A DNA stretch of 13,617 nucleotides, from the NCBI GenBank assembly GCA_945903675.1, contig CAMDOP010000059.1:1-13617 (forward strand), read 5' to 3'. Of this stretch, positions 1 through 6,463 are shown one piece after another; within the stretch, counting starts at the first letter, position 1; each line of letters starts with the position of its first letter. Origin of the DNA: Crenothrix polyspora (GTDB lineage: Bacteria > Pseudomonadota > Gammaproteobacteria > Methylococcales > Methylomonadaceae). Below the pieces are notes generated by a model. It was not told where the DNA came from. It saw only the letters and a list, made by a program, of their open reading frames with translations, and did not search any database. A program made the position numbers and the translations under genes.

Positions 1-44
1 ATCTGGTATCTTTGTATCTTGGTTAGCTGTTTATAGCCTTTCAT
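1..44 (-). CDS. IS30-like transposase, N-terminal fragment (cut by window edge)
   Basis: Reading leftward from ATG at 44-42, the frame stays open to the window edge and gives MKGYKQLTKIQRYQ. This resembles the opening of IS30-family transposases, where a Y-K-Q-L-T..QRYQI stretch begins the N-terminal helix-turn-helix that binds the element's ends. The catalytic DDE domain would lie outside the window. The start is supported by a GAGGA Shine-Dalgarno at 54-50, five bases upstream. The gene points the same way as the ribosomal operon but lies beyond its terminator, so it probably has its own promoter. Only 14 codons are visible, so I cannot tell whether the gene is intact. The family call rests on remembered resemblance. 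Confidence 0.6.
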   Translation of the reverse strand, partial: MKGYKQLTKIQRYQ

Positions 45-99
45 AAGCGTCCTCGTCTTTGGTCGGATTGAAAAAGCCCTGAACTATATCAGCTAACCA
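20..99. repeat. 10-bp inverted repeat flanking the transposase start
   Basis: TGGTTAGCTG at 20-29 is the exact reverse complement of CAGCTAACCA at 90-99. The left arm lies inside codons 6-9 of the transposase and the right arm about 46 bases upstream of its ATG. The Shine-Dalgarno and start codon sit in the 60-base loop. The arms could pair in a transcript that begins outside the element, or could be paired protein-binding sites. The function is inferred; only the repeat is seen. Confidence 0.4.
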
Positions 100-111
100 C
101 TTTCTTTCCTG

Positions 112-548
112 TTAAAAATGAATTGCACTTATTAGTTGAATCTAAGTTATTAAATAATACGCTTACATTACAATTATTATTTCTAAATAATTTTATGCAA
201 TGAGGTTGAGTTACTTATCACCGAACAGCTTAAGAATATGAATAATTAGACACCGTGAACAACTAGCGTAATTGTAAAAAATTTATACAATTCTTTAGGG
301 TATATATTAAATGAAGTCCAATTATGAAAAACAAACCCATTCTAGATCTATCTATAGTAAAAATAAGGAAATATTTACAGCTAAAATGAAATGAATTATA
401 GTTAAATTGAAGCACTATATAAGGAAATTTATATAAATAATTACACAAAATGTAAGTACAATATAAAAATCAAATTAAAGGAAGGGAATTAAAATACTTT
501 ATTTTATATATAAAAAAAAGAAATTCAATTAATACTGAAGGATTAAAC
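112..548. other. AT-rich intergenic stretch with no intact gene
   Basis: This stretch is much richer in A and T than the operon and than positions 45-111. Reading frames are short and have weak starts. The longest (minus strand, 448-263) begins with TTG, has low-complexity F/Y/I/N-rich content and resembles nothing I know. Apart from a possible transposase remnant at 191-241, I see no tRNA, CRISPR array or recognisable RNA. The change in composition near 100-115 may mark the end of the IS30-like element, but I could not identify its terminal repeat. Confidence 0.6.
191..241 (+). pseudogene. possible remnant of an IS3-type transposase C-terminus
   Basis: A plus-strand frame between a TAA at 188-190 and a TGA at 239-241 reads FYAMRLSYLSPNSLRI. 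IS3-family OrfB proteins commonly end with FYN..RLHS.LGYLSPNEF, so FY, RL and YLSPN fall in the right order with the middle shortened. The frame is closed on both sides, so this would be a dead scrap. It is only 16 residues in AT-rich DNA, and chance is a real alternative. Confidence 0.2.
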
Positions 549-578
549 AAAAAAAGGAAGTCAAAAAATGACTTCCTT
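549..578 (-). terminator. intrinsic terminator of the alpha operon
   Basis: On the minus strand AAGGAAGTCA (578-569) pairs perfectly with TGACTTCCTT (563-554) across a five-base T loop. A run of T follows at 555-549, partly shared with the stem. The structure begins 10 bases after the rplQ stop codon. A 10-bp stem with a U-tract is a classic Rho-independent terminator and is the natural end of the whole ribosomal transcript. Confidence 0.93.
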
Positions 579-588
579 ATAAAAAGCT

Positions 589-951
589 TTACTCAGATCT
601 ATCAACAAGCTCAACGTATGCCATTGGAGCATCATCACCAGTCCTAAAACCACACTTCATGATACGCAAATAACCACCAGCACGGTTCTTATAACGAGGA
701 CCTAACTCATTAAAAAGCTTAGTAACAATATCACGATCACGAAGTCTTGCAAATGCTAAACGACGTTTCGCAACAGTATCTTCTTTAGATAAAGTAATTA
801 ATGACTCAGCAAAACTTCTTAGCTCTTTCGCTTTAGGCAAAGTCGTTTTAATTAATTCATGATTAAAAAGTGAATTAGCCATATTACTGAATAGTGCCTT
901 ACGATGGCTCCTCTTCATATTTAATTTTCTACCAGACTTACGATGTCTCAT
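589..951 (-). CDS. rplQ: 50S ribosomal protein L17
   Basis: This is L17 of the large ribosomal subunit, which lies on the solvent side near the exit of the peptide tunnel. The 120-residue product opens with MRHRKSGRKL followed by the R-x-H-R-x-A-L-F-x-N-M block, both hallmarks of bacterial L17. It then has the typical RSFAESLITL helix and ends in the conserved strand around AYVELVDR. Length is near normal; E. coli L17 has 127 residues. The ATG follows the rpoA stop by 17 bases, with an AGGT Shine-Dalgarno in the gap, so the gene is translated from the alpha-operon message. It is the last gene of the block, 10 bases before the terminator. Nothing is unusual about it. Confidence 0.98.
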   Translation of the reverse strand: MRHRKSGRKLNMKRSHRKALFSNMANSLFNHELIKTTLPKAKELRSFAESLITLSKEDTVAKRRLAFARLRDRDIVTKLFNELGPRYKNRAGGYLRIMKCGFRTGDDAPMAYVELVDRSE

Positions 952-968
952 TATTAGAAGACCTAATG

Positions 969-1985
969 TTAATGTGTTGATAATATATGCGATTGATCCG
1001 CAAGTGATTCAGGAGGCCAATTCTCTAATCGCATACCCAAAGACAAGCCTTTCAAAGCTAATATATCTTTAATTTCCGTAAGAGATTTCTTTCCAAGATT
1101 TGGTGTTTTTAACAACTCAACTTCAGATCTTTGAATTAAATCACCAATATAAAAAATGTTTTCTGCTTTAAGGCAGTTAGCTGAACGAACAGTTAATTCA
1201 AGATCGTCAACTGGACGTAAAAGCACAGGATCACATTCTTCTTCAACAACTAAAATTTCTTCTACTATTTGTTGACTAACTTTTTCAAAGTCTACAAAAA
1301 CAGATAATTGATCGTGAAGAATAGTAGCAGCTAATTTAATAGTATGCTCAGGATCGACGGTGCCATTAGTTTCAAGCTCAATAACAAGTCTATCTAAATT
1401 AGTTCTTTGCTCAACACGAGTACTTTCAACCTGATAAGCAACTTTTACAATTGGACTGAAAGAGGCATCTAAATGGAGCACACCAACAGCAGAAGGCATA
1501 TCAGAATTTAAATTTCTTATACTTACAGGCTGATAACCTCTACCACGTCGAATCTGAACTTTCATATTCAGAACGCCATTTTGTGTAAGATTAGCAATAA
1601 CTAAATCAGGATTAACAATTTCAACATCATGAGGAAGTTTGAAGTCTGCAGCTGTTATACAACCAGCACCACTTTTAGATAATGTTAATTCAACTTCATC
1701 TTTTGAATGTAATATAACAGCAAGTTTTTTTAAATTTAAAAGAATGTCAATGACATCTTCTTGTACACCATCAATAGTTGTGTACTCATGTAATACACCT
1801 TCAATTTCAACATCTGTTACAGCACAACCAGAAATTGTAGATAATAAAACACGTCTTAAAGCATTACCAAGAGAGTGGCCAAAACCACGCTCTAAAGGTT
1901 CAATAATGATTTTTGAATGGTTAGTAGAATTACTTACAACCTCAACTAAACGAGGCTTTAATAAGCCAGAAATAGAATTCTGCAT
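969..1985 (-). CDS. rpoA: DNA-directed RNA polymerase subunit alpha
   Basis: RpoA dimerises through its N-terminal domain to start assembly of RNA polymerase. Its C-terminal domain touches UP-element DNA and activators. The 338 residues show the N-terminal domain (about 1-235, with the FGHSLGNALRRVLLS block at 35-49), an acidic linker (about 236-252) and the C-terminal domain (about 255-325). The DNA-contact residues corresponding to E. coli R265, N268, C269, G296 and K298 are all present as R267, N270, C271, G298 and K300. This domain is close to that of E. coli, which is one of the better clues to a gammaproteobacterial origin. The ATG has a GAGGGA Shine-Dalgarno, and the gene sits between rpsD and rplQ as in other alpha operons. 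Confidence 0.99.
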   Translation of the reverse strand: MQNSISGLLKPRLVEVVSNSTNHSKIIIEPLERGFGHSLGNALRRVLLSTISGCAVTDVEIEGVLHEYTTIDGVQEDVIDILLNLKKLAVILHSKDEVELTLSKSGAGCITAADFKLPHDVEIVNPDLVIANLTQNGVLNMKVQIRRGRGYQPVSIRNLNSDMPSAVGVLHLDASFSPIVKVAYQVESTRVEQRTNLDRLVIELETNGTVDPEHTIKLAATILHDQLSVFVDFEKVSQQIVEEILVVEEECDPVLLRPVDDLELTVRSANCLKAENIFYIGDLIQRSEVELLKTPNLGKKSLTEIKDILALKGLSLGMRLENWPPESLADQSHILSTH

Positions 1986-2006
1986 TTATATCCCTCAAAA
2001 AAACAA

Positions 2007-2627
2007 TTATTTAGAGTAAAGCTCAACTACAAGTTGCTCATTGATGTCACTACCTAAATCAACACGATCAGGTAAGGAAGTAAAAGTACCGACCATCTCT
2101 TTAGAACTAACTTCAACCCAAGATGGAAAGCCATACTGTTCAGTTACACTCAAAGCATCAACAATTCTTTGTTGTTTCTTAGATTTTTCTCTAATTGTTA
2201 ATACATCACCAGGAGAAACCTGATAAGAAGGAACATTTATTAAAGAACCATTGACCTGAATAGATTTATGAGAAACTAGTTGACGCGCTTCAGCACGAGT
2301 ACAAGCAAATCCCATTCTATAAACAACATTATCTAATCTAGATTCAAGCAAATTCAAAAGATTTTCGCCAGTAGCGCCTTTTTTCATATCAGCTGATTTA
2401 TAATAATTACGGAATTGCTTCTCTAAAATACCATAAATACGTCTTAAGCGCTGCTTAGCTCTTAACTGCAAAGCATAATCAGAACTTCTAGTTCTTTTTG
2501 TACCATGCTGACCAGGTCTCTGATCTAATTTACACTTGCTTTCAAGAGATTTTCCTCTGCTCTTCAAAAAAAGATCAGTTCCTTCTCTTCGACTTAATTT
2601 ACAAGTAGGTCCAAGATATCTTGCCAT
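2007..2627 (-). CDS. rpsD: 30S ribosomal protein S4
   Basis: S4 is a primary assembly protein of the 30S body. It binds the 16S five-way junction, helps maintain decoding accuracy and forms part of the mRNA entry helicase. The 206-residue product opens MARYLGPTCKLSRREG and carries the S4 RNA-binding domain at about 95-160, including ESRLDNVVYRMGF and TRAEARQLVSHK. It ends in INEQLVVELYSK. C9 and C32 remain, but the other cysteines of the zinc-binding S4 type are missing, so this is a zinc-free form. In E. coli S4 represses the alpha operon by binding the rpsM leader; whether it does so here is open. The ATG follows a GGAG seven bases upstream. Confidence 0.99.
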   Translation of the reverse strand: MARYLGPTCKLSRREGTDLFLKSRGKSLESKCKLDQRPGQHGTKRTRSSDYALQLRAKQRLRRIYGILEKQFRNYYKSADMKKGATGENLLNLLESRLDNVVYRMGFACTRAEARQLVSHKSIQVNGSLINVPSYQVSPGDVLTIREKSKKQQRIVDALSVTEQYGFPSWVEVSSKEMVGTFTSLPDRVDLGSDINEQLVVELYSK

Positions 2628-2645
2628 ATTACTGCTCCAGTATTC

Positions 2646-3032
2646 TTATACGCGGCGTTTCTTAGGTGGACGGCAACCATTATGTGGAATGGGCGTTACG
2701 TCAACTATATTATTAATTTTAAATCCCAGATTATTCAAAGAACGCACTGCTGACTCACGACCAGGTCCTGGACCTTTAATCATAACATCGAGATTTTTCA
2801 TACCAAATTCTTGAGCTACTATACCAGCTTTTTCTGCTGCAACTTGAGCTGCAAAAGGCGTGCTTTTTCTAGAACCCCTAAAACCAGAGCCACCTGAAGT
2901 GGCCCAAGACAAAGCATTACCTTTTCTATCTGTAATAGTTATTATAGTATTATTGAAAGAAGCATGAACATGAACAATTCCATCAGCAACTTCTTTTTTA
3001 ATACGTTTTCTTGAACGATTTTGACTAGCCAT
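2646..3032 (-). CDS. rpsK: 30S ribosomal protein S11
   Basis: S11 sits on the 30S platform and lines the mRNA exit (E-site) region next to S18 and S7. The 128 residues contain the signature blocks GIVHVHASFNNTIITITD (about 18-35), the glycine-rich SGGSGFRGSRKSTPFAAQ and the C-terminal TPIPHNGCRPPKKRRV. Length matches the family (129 in E. coli). The ATG has a GAGGT Shine-Dalgarno about eight bases upstream. The gene follows rpsM by 24 bases and precedes rpsD by 18, the standard alpha-operon order. Confidence 0.99.
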   Translation of the reverse strand: MASQNRSRKRIKKEVADGIVHVHASFNNTIITITDRKGNALSWATSGGSGFRGSRKSTPFAAQVAAEKAGIVAQEFGMKNLDVMIKGPGPGRESAVRSLNNLGFKINNIVDVTPIPHNGCRPPKKRRV

Positions 3033-3056
3033 AACAAAGACCTCTAAAGGAATATC

Positions 3057-3413
3057 TTATTTACGAATGGGTTTACGTGGACCTTTACGAGTTCTTGCAT
3101 TAGTTCTGGTTCTCTGACCTCTTAATGGCAATCCTCTGCGATGTCTTATACCACGATAGCAACCAAGATCCATCAAACGCTTTATATTCATAGAAACTTC
3201 ACGACGCAAGTCTCCTTCTACAGTCATCTTCGAAACAACATTACGAATAGCTTCTAATTGCTCTTCAGTTAGCTCTTTAATTTTTACAGAAGGTAAAATT
3301 CCTACCTTTTCGCAAATTTCACTTGAAGTTTGACGACCCACACCATAAATTGCAGTCAAAGCGATGACAGCGTGTTTATGATCTGGTATATTTATCCCGG
3401 CAATACGTGCCAT
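3057..3413 (-). CDS. rpsM: 30S ribosomal protein S13
   Basis: S13 is a 30S head protein that contacts the P-site tRNA through its basic tail and forms the B1a/B1b bridges with the large subunit. The product has 118 residues, the family norm. It starts MARIAGINIPDHKHAVIAL, carries the helix-hairpin-helix block IYGVGRQTSSEICEKVGI, and ends with the basic stretch RGQRTRTNARTRKGPRKPIRK. It is the first gene of the alpha operon. The 78-base gap before it is the widest in the block and holds a good promoter. Its Shine-Dalgarno GGGAG (3425-3421) is partly inside a small hairpin, which might regulate initiation. Confidence 0.99.
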   Translation of the reverse strand: MARIAGINIPDHKHAVIALTAIYGVGRQTSSEICEKVGILPSVKIKELTEEQLEAIRNVVSKMTVEGDLRREVSMNIKRLMDLGCYRGIRHRRGLPLRGQRTRTNARTRKGPRKPIRK

Positions 3414-3418
3414 CTAGA

Positions 3419-3432
3419 TACTCCCATGAGTA
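3419..3432 (-). promoter_or_regulatory. small hairpin over the rpsM Shine-Dalgarno
   Basis: On the minus strand TACTC (3432-3428), loop ATGG and GAGTA (3423-3419) form a perfect five-base-pair stem. The likely rpsM Shine-Dalgarno GGGAG (3425-3421) lies half in the loop and half in the stem, six bases before the closest start-codon neighbour. The stem is weak, with only two G-C pairs. A role in translational control of the alpha operon is an inference. Confidence 0.35.
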
Positions 3433-3454
3433 ATTCTATACAGTTAAGCGCCAA

Positions 3455-3483
3455 ATTATAGCATTACCGTAATTATAGCGCAA
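3455..3483 (-). promoter_or_regulatory. extended -10 promoter upstream of rpsM
   Basis: On the minus strand the -10 hexamer TATAAT (3460-3455) is a perfect consensus and is preceded by TG-C, giving the extended -10 TGCTATAAT. A -35 candidate TTGCGC (3483-3478) lies exactly 17 bases upstream. A start near 3448 would leave a leader of about 35 nt before the rpsM ATG. A second TATAAT (3477-3472) occupies the spacer, and GCTATAATT occurs twice, 17 bases apart. The promoter would give the alpha genes their own supply of message besides read-through from the spc part. Confidence 0.7.
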
Positions 3484-3491
3484 CAAAAAAT

Positions 3492-3605
3492 TTATCCTTG
3501 ACGTTGCTTATGCCTACCGTCAACACAAATAACCCTAACAATTCCGTTTCTTTTAACAATTTTGCAATTTCTACAAATTGCTTTAACAGAAGCACGAACT
3601 TTCAT
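3492..3605 (-). CDS. rpmJ: 50S ribosomal protein L36
   Basis: L36 is the smallest protein of the large subunit and organises 23S rRNA beneath the L7/L12 stalk base. The 37-residue product starts MKVRASVKAICRNCKIV and ends RHKQRQG. The zinc ligands C11, C14, C27 and H32 are all present, so this is the zinc-binding type, which in some bacteria is replaced by a cysteine-free paralogue under zinc shortage. The ATG at 3605 has a GGAG six bases upstream. It lies 32 bases after secY, its usual place at the end of the spc operon, and 78 bases before rpsM. The sequence VDGRHKQRQG is one residue shorter than in E. coli. Confidence 0.98.
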   Translation of the reverse strand: MKVRASVKAICRNCKIVKRNGIVRVICVDGRHKQRQG

Positions 3606-3637
3606 AGCTAACTCCAACTCTAGTAATTTATTAATTA

Positions 3638-4960
3638 TTATTTTTTCAGATTAGCTTTTTTCATTAAGCCATCATATTGTTGAGACATTAAATGAGTTTG
3701 CATTTGAGAAATGAAGTCCATTACTACAACTACAATAATTAATAAAGATGTTCCACCAAAATAAAATGGCACATTCCAATAAACAATCAAAAACTCAGGT
3801 AATAGACAAACTAAAGTTATATAAAAAGCACCAATTAAAGTTAACCTTGTTAAAACTTTATCAATATAAAATGAAGTTTGCAGACCAGGTCTAATCCCAG
3901 GTAAAAAAGCACCCGATTTCTTCAAATTTTCAGCAGTTTCTTTTGAATTAAATACTAAAGCAGTATAAAAAAAACAAAAGAAAATAATTGCGGCTGCATA
4001 AATCAATACATAAACAGGCTGTCCAGGTGAGAGCATAGTCGCAATATCTTGTAACCATTCAAAACCCACACTATTACCAAACCAACCAGCTATGGTAGCA
4101 GGAAAAAGAATAATACTAGAAGCAAAAATAGGAGGTATAACGCCTGCCATATTAAGCTTTAATGGGAGAAAACTACTTTGACCCGCATATAACTTATTAC
4201 CCTGTTGTCTTTTAGGATAATTAATTAGAATCTTACGCTGACCACGCTCTACAAAAACTACTAAAGCAGTAACTGAAAGTGACAATAAAAAAAGTAATAT
4301 AATGAATCCGCCATTCATTTCACCAGTACGAGCGAGCTCTAAAGTACCACCAATTGCTTTTGGAAGACCAGAAACTATACCTGCGAAAATAATAAGCGAA
4401 ATACCATTACCAATACCCCTCTCAGTAACCTGCTCTCCTAGCCACATTAAAAAAACTGTACCAGTAACAAGAGTAATCGTAGTAATAGCAATAAAATTAA
4501 AACCTGGGACCAAAACAACCGACAAACCACCAGCAGTCTGATTTTGCAACGCTATAGAAATGCCAATTGCTTGAAAGGTAGCTAAAAAAACAGTTCCATA
4601 TCTTGTGTATTGGGAAATCTTTTTTCTACCAGACTCACCTTCCTTCTTTAATTGTTCCATAGAAGGAATAACAACTGTCATTAATTGCATAATAATAGAT
4701 GCCGATATATAAGGCATAATACCCAATGCAAATAAACTAAGCCTCATCAAAGCACCACCGGAAAACATATTGAACATATCCAATATTGAGCCACTTTGCT
4801 GTTCAAACATTATAGTTAATGCTTTTGGATCAATCCCAGGAACAGGAATATGTGATCCAATTCTGTATACAATAAGAGCACCTAGAACAAAAAGTAATCT
4901 AGCTTTAAGTTCAGAATGACTGGCAGATAATTTATTTACAGTTTCATTTGCTTTACTCAC
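3638..4960 (-). CDS. secY: preprotein translocase subunit SecY
   Basis: SecY is the pore of the SecYEG translocon in the inner membrane. It exports unfolded proteins with SecA and inserts membrane proteins delivered by SRP. The 440 residues carry ten predicted membrane segments. The plug region around DMFNMFSGGAL is at 61-71, the LGEQVTERGIGNG loop at 174-186, KLNMAGVIP at 268-276, and GIRPG at 355-359 with the arginine essential for SecA-driven export at 357. It starts with GTG immediately after the rplO TAA. An AGAGG Shine-Dalgarno five bases upstream lies inside that junction, and no better in-frame start exists. The length (443 in E. coli) and N-terminus fit the family. Confidence 0.99.
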   Translation of the reverse strand: MSKANETVNKLSASHSELKARLLFVLGALIVYRIGSHIPVPGIDPKALTIMFEQQSGSILDMFNMFSGGALMRLSLFALGIMPYISASIIMQLMTVVIPSMEQLKKEGESGRKKISQYTRYGTVFLATFQAIGISIALQNQTAGGLSVVLVPGFNFIAITTITLVTGTVFLMWLGEQVTERGIGNGISLIIFAGIVSGLPKAIGGTLELARTGEMNGGFIILLFLLSLSVTALVVFVERGQRKILINYPKRQQGNKLYAGQSSFLPLKLNMAGVIPPIFASSIILFPATIAGWFGNSVGFEWLQDIATMLSPGQPVYVLIYAAAIIFFCFFYTALVFNSKETAENLKKSGAFLPGIRPGLQTSFYIDKVLTRLTLIGAFYITLVCLLPEFLIVYWNVPFYFGGTSLLIIVVVVMDFISQMQTHLMSQQYDGLMKKANLKK

Positions 4961-5395
4961 TTAAACCTCTACTTTGCCACCAAAAGCTTCAATAGAAATT
5001 CGCGCACCAACTGTTACTTTTATACCTTTAAGATTGACAGCCTTTAATAGCTCGCCTGACTTAATGACTTTAGCAGTTTTGGTAAACTCAGGAACAATAT
5101 TCGAAGCAATTAAAACCTTAAGATCAATAACATCTACATTTAAAGAGTTCAACTCATTTAGACGTACTTCAGCAGAATATTTACTTTTTAAAGACTTAAA
5201 ACCAACTTTAGGCAATCTTCTTTGCAAAGGCATTTGTCCGCCTTCAAATCCGACTTTGTGAAATCCACCACTACGAGACTTTTGGCCTTTATGACCTCTA
5301 CCACAAGTTTTACCTAAAGTACAACCAATACCGCGACCTACACGTTTGGATTTTTTTCTTGAACCTTCACTAGGTTGGATAGTATTTAAATACAT
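4961..5395 (-). CDS. rplO: 50S ribosomal protein L15
   Basis: L15 is a late assembly protein of the large subunit whose long extended N-terminal arm threads through 23S rRNA. The product has 144 residues, like E. coli. It begins MYLNTIQPSEGSRKKSKRVG and has the typical glycine- and basic-rich arm GRGIGCTLGKTCGRGHKGQKS, followed by the GFEGGQMPLQRRLPKVGF block and a globular C-terminal domain. Its ATG overlaps the rpmD stop by one base (TAATG), which points to translational coupling, and its own stop abuts the secY GTG. It has two cysteines in the arm. Nothing else is unusual. Confidence 0.99.
   Translation of the reverse strand: MYLNTIQPSEGSRKKSKRVGRGIGCTLGKTCGRGHKGQKSRSGGFHKVGFEGGQMPLQRRLPKVGFKSLKSKYSAEVRLNELNSLNVDVIDLKVLIASNIVPEFTKTAKVIKSGELLKAVNLKGIKVTVGARISIEAFGGKVEV
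4966..4970 (-). promoter_or_regulatory. Shine-Dalgarno that sets the GTG start of secY
   Basis: AGAGG on the minus strand lies five bases before the GTG at 4960-4958 and within the last codons of rplO. It supports GTG as the secY start rather than a later codon, since the family length is met only from here. Confidence 0.8.
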
Positions 5396-5580
5396 TAAAC
5401 TTCCTCGACTTTAAGCATGTATGACACTTTATTAATCATACCTCTAATCTCTGGAGTATTAAGTAAAATAACCGTTTGATTAATTTTGCTCAAACCCAAA
5501 CCTTTTAAGCATGCTTGATGACGAGGTAAACGTCCAAACCTACTTTTTGTCATTGTTACATGTAATTTATTTATAGTCAT
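5395..5580 (-). CDS. rpmD: 50S ribosomal protein L30
   Basis: L30 is a small ferredoxin-like fold protein of the large subunit, bound to 23S rRNA domain II. The 61 residues carry the family pattern: TMTKSRFGRLPRHQACLKGLGL, then TVILLNTPEIRGMINKVSYMLKVEE at the C-terminus. Length is normal (59 in E. coli). The ATG lies four bases after the rpsE stop, with GGAT as the nearest Shine-Dalgarno. Its TAA shares one base with the rplO ATG. This gene is absent from some bacteria, so its presence is mildly informative. Confidence 0.98.
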   Translation of the reverse strand: MTINKLHVTMTKSRFGRLPRHQACLKGLGLSKINQTVILLNTPEIRGMINKVSYMLKVEEV

Positions 5581-5584
5581 AATA

Positions 5585-6091
5585 CTATCCAGTAATTTGC
5601 TCTACAGACAAACCACGTTTTGCAGCTATCTGTCCTGCATTATGCATACCTGTCAATCCATTAATTGTTGCTCTTACAACATTAATAGGATTACTAGTCC
5701 CTATACATTTAGCCAAAACGTTATGTACTCCAACAACTTCAAATACAGCTCTCATAGCTCCACCAGCTATTATTCCTGTTCCTTCAGAAGCAGGCTGCAT
5801 ATAAACCTTTGCAGCACCTGTTGTATTCATAATTGCATATTGCAAAGTATCGCCTTTAAGCGAAACCTTGCGCATGTTTTTTCTAGCTTGTTCCAATGAT
5901 TTCTGAATAGCAATTGGAACTTCACGAGCCTTACTGACTCCGTAACCAACTCTACCCTCACCATCACCTACAACAGTTAAGGCAGTAAAACCAAAAACTC
6001 GACCACCTTTAACAACTTTTGCAACACGCCTAACATTTACTAATTTTTCTTGCAAACCATCTGCACTACCTTGAGCCGGTGCTGTAGCCAT
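5585..6091 (-). CDS. rpsE: 30S ribosomal protein S5
   Basis: S5 lies at the 30S shoulder, forms part of the mRNA entry tunnel with S3 and S4, and influences decoding fidelity. The 168 residues show the double-stranded RNA-binding-like N-terminal domain with NVRRVAKVVKGGRVFGFTAL (about 19-38), the loop where spectinomycin resistance mutations fall in E. coli. It then has VGDGEGRVGYG and the C-terminal PASEGTGIIAGGAMRAVFEVVG and NPINVVRATINGL blocks. The loop looks wild type. The start has a clear AGGAG Shine-Dalgarno seven bases away, and rplR ends only nine bases upstream. Confidence 0.99.
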   Translation of the reverse strand: MATAPAQGSADGLQEKLVNVRRVAKVVKGGRVFGFTALTVVGDGEGRVGYGVSKAREVPIAIQKSLEQARKNMRKVSLKGDTLQYAIMNTTGAAKVYMQPASEGTGIIAGGAMRAVFEVVGVHNVLAKCIGTSNPINVVRATINGLTGMHNAGQIAAKRGLSVEQITG

Positions 6092-6100
6092 TTTATTCTC

Positions 6101-6454
6101 CTAAAATTTCAAGCCGGCTTCACGCGCAGCATCTGCCAGTGCCTTAACTCGACCATGGTATTTGAATCCTGAACGATCAAAAGCAACTTCCGTAACACCT
6201 GCAGCCAAAGCTTTTTCAGCTATGTATTTTCCAACAATAGCAGCAGCCTGAATATTACCAGTATATTTTATAGTCGATTTAATTTCAGACTGAGTAGTAG
6301 AAGCACTTGCTAAAGTTGTACTGCCATCTTCACTAATTACTTGAGCATAAATATGGTGTGAAGTTTTATGAATCGATAAACGAGTTGCACCTACTTTCTT
6401 AATTTTTGAACGCAATTTTAATGCGCGCTTCATACGAGACTGTTTCTTATCCAT
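6101..6454 (-). CDS. rplR: 50S ribosomal protein L18
   Basis: L18 binds 5S rRNA and, with L5, anchors it in the central protuberance of the large subunit. The 117 residues equal the E. coli length. A basic N-terminal tail (MDKKQSRMKRALKLRSKIKK) precedes the globular domain with TRLSIHKTSHHIYAQVI. The product ends with the family signature FDRSGFKYHGRVKALADAAREAGLKF. The ATG follows the rplF stop by nine bases, with AAGG as the Shine-Dalgarno. Confidence 0.99.
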   Translation of the reverse strand: MDKKQSRMKRALKLRSKIKKVGATRLSIHKTSHHIYAQVISEDGSTTLASASTTQSEIKSTIKYTGNIQAAAIVGKYIAEKALAAGVTEVAFDRSGFKYHGRVKALADAAREAGLKF

Positions 6455-6463
6455 TACAATACC

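Noticed and set aside
82..116. Promoter for the IS30-like transposase (TATAGT near 88-83)
   Set aside because: No -35 hexamer lies at 16-18 bases; TTTAAC is 22 bases away.
324..389. 21-residue plus-strand frame starting MKNKPILDL
   Set aside because: Very short, with no Shine-Dalgarno upstream and no recognisable family.
263..448. 61-residue minus-strand open frame between the transposase and the terminator
   Set aside because: It starts with TTG, has no clear Shine-Dalgarno, and its F/Y/I/N-rich content is what random AT-rich DNA gives.
1639..2019. Plus-strand open frame opposite rpoA
   Set aside because: A shadow of the conserved rpoA coding strand. Other plus-strand frames opposite rpsD, secY, rplO, rpsE, rplP, rplW and rplD were set aside for the same reason.
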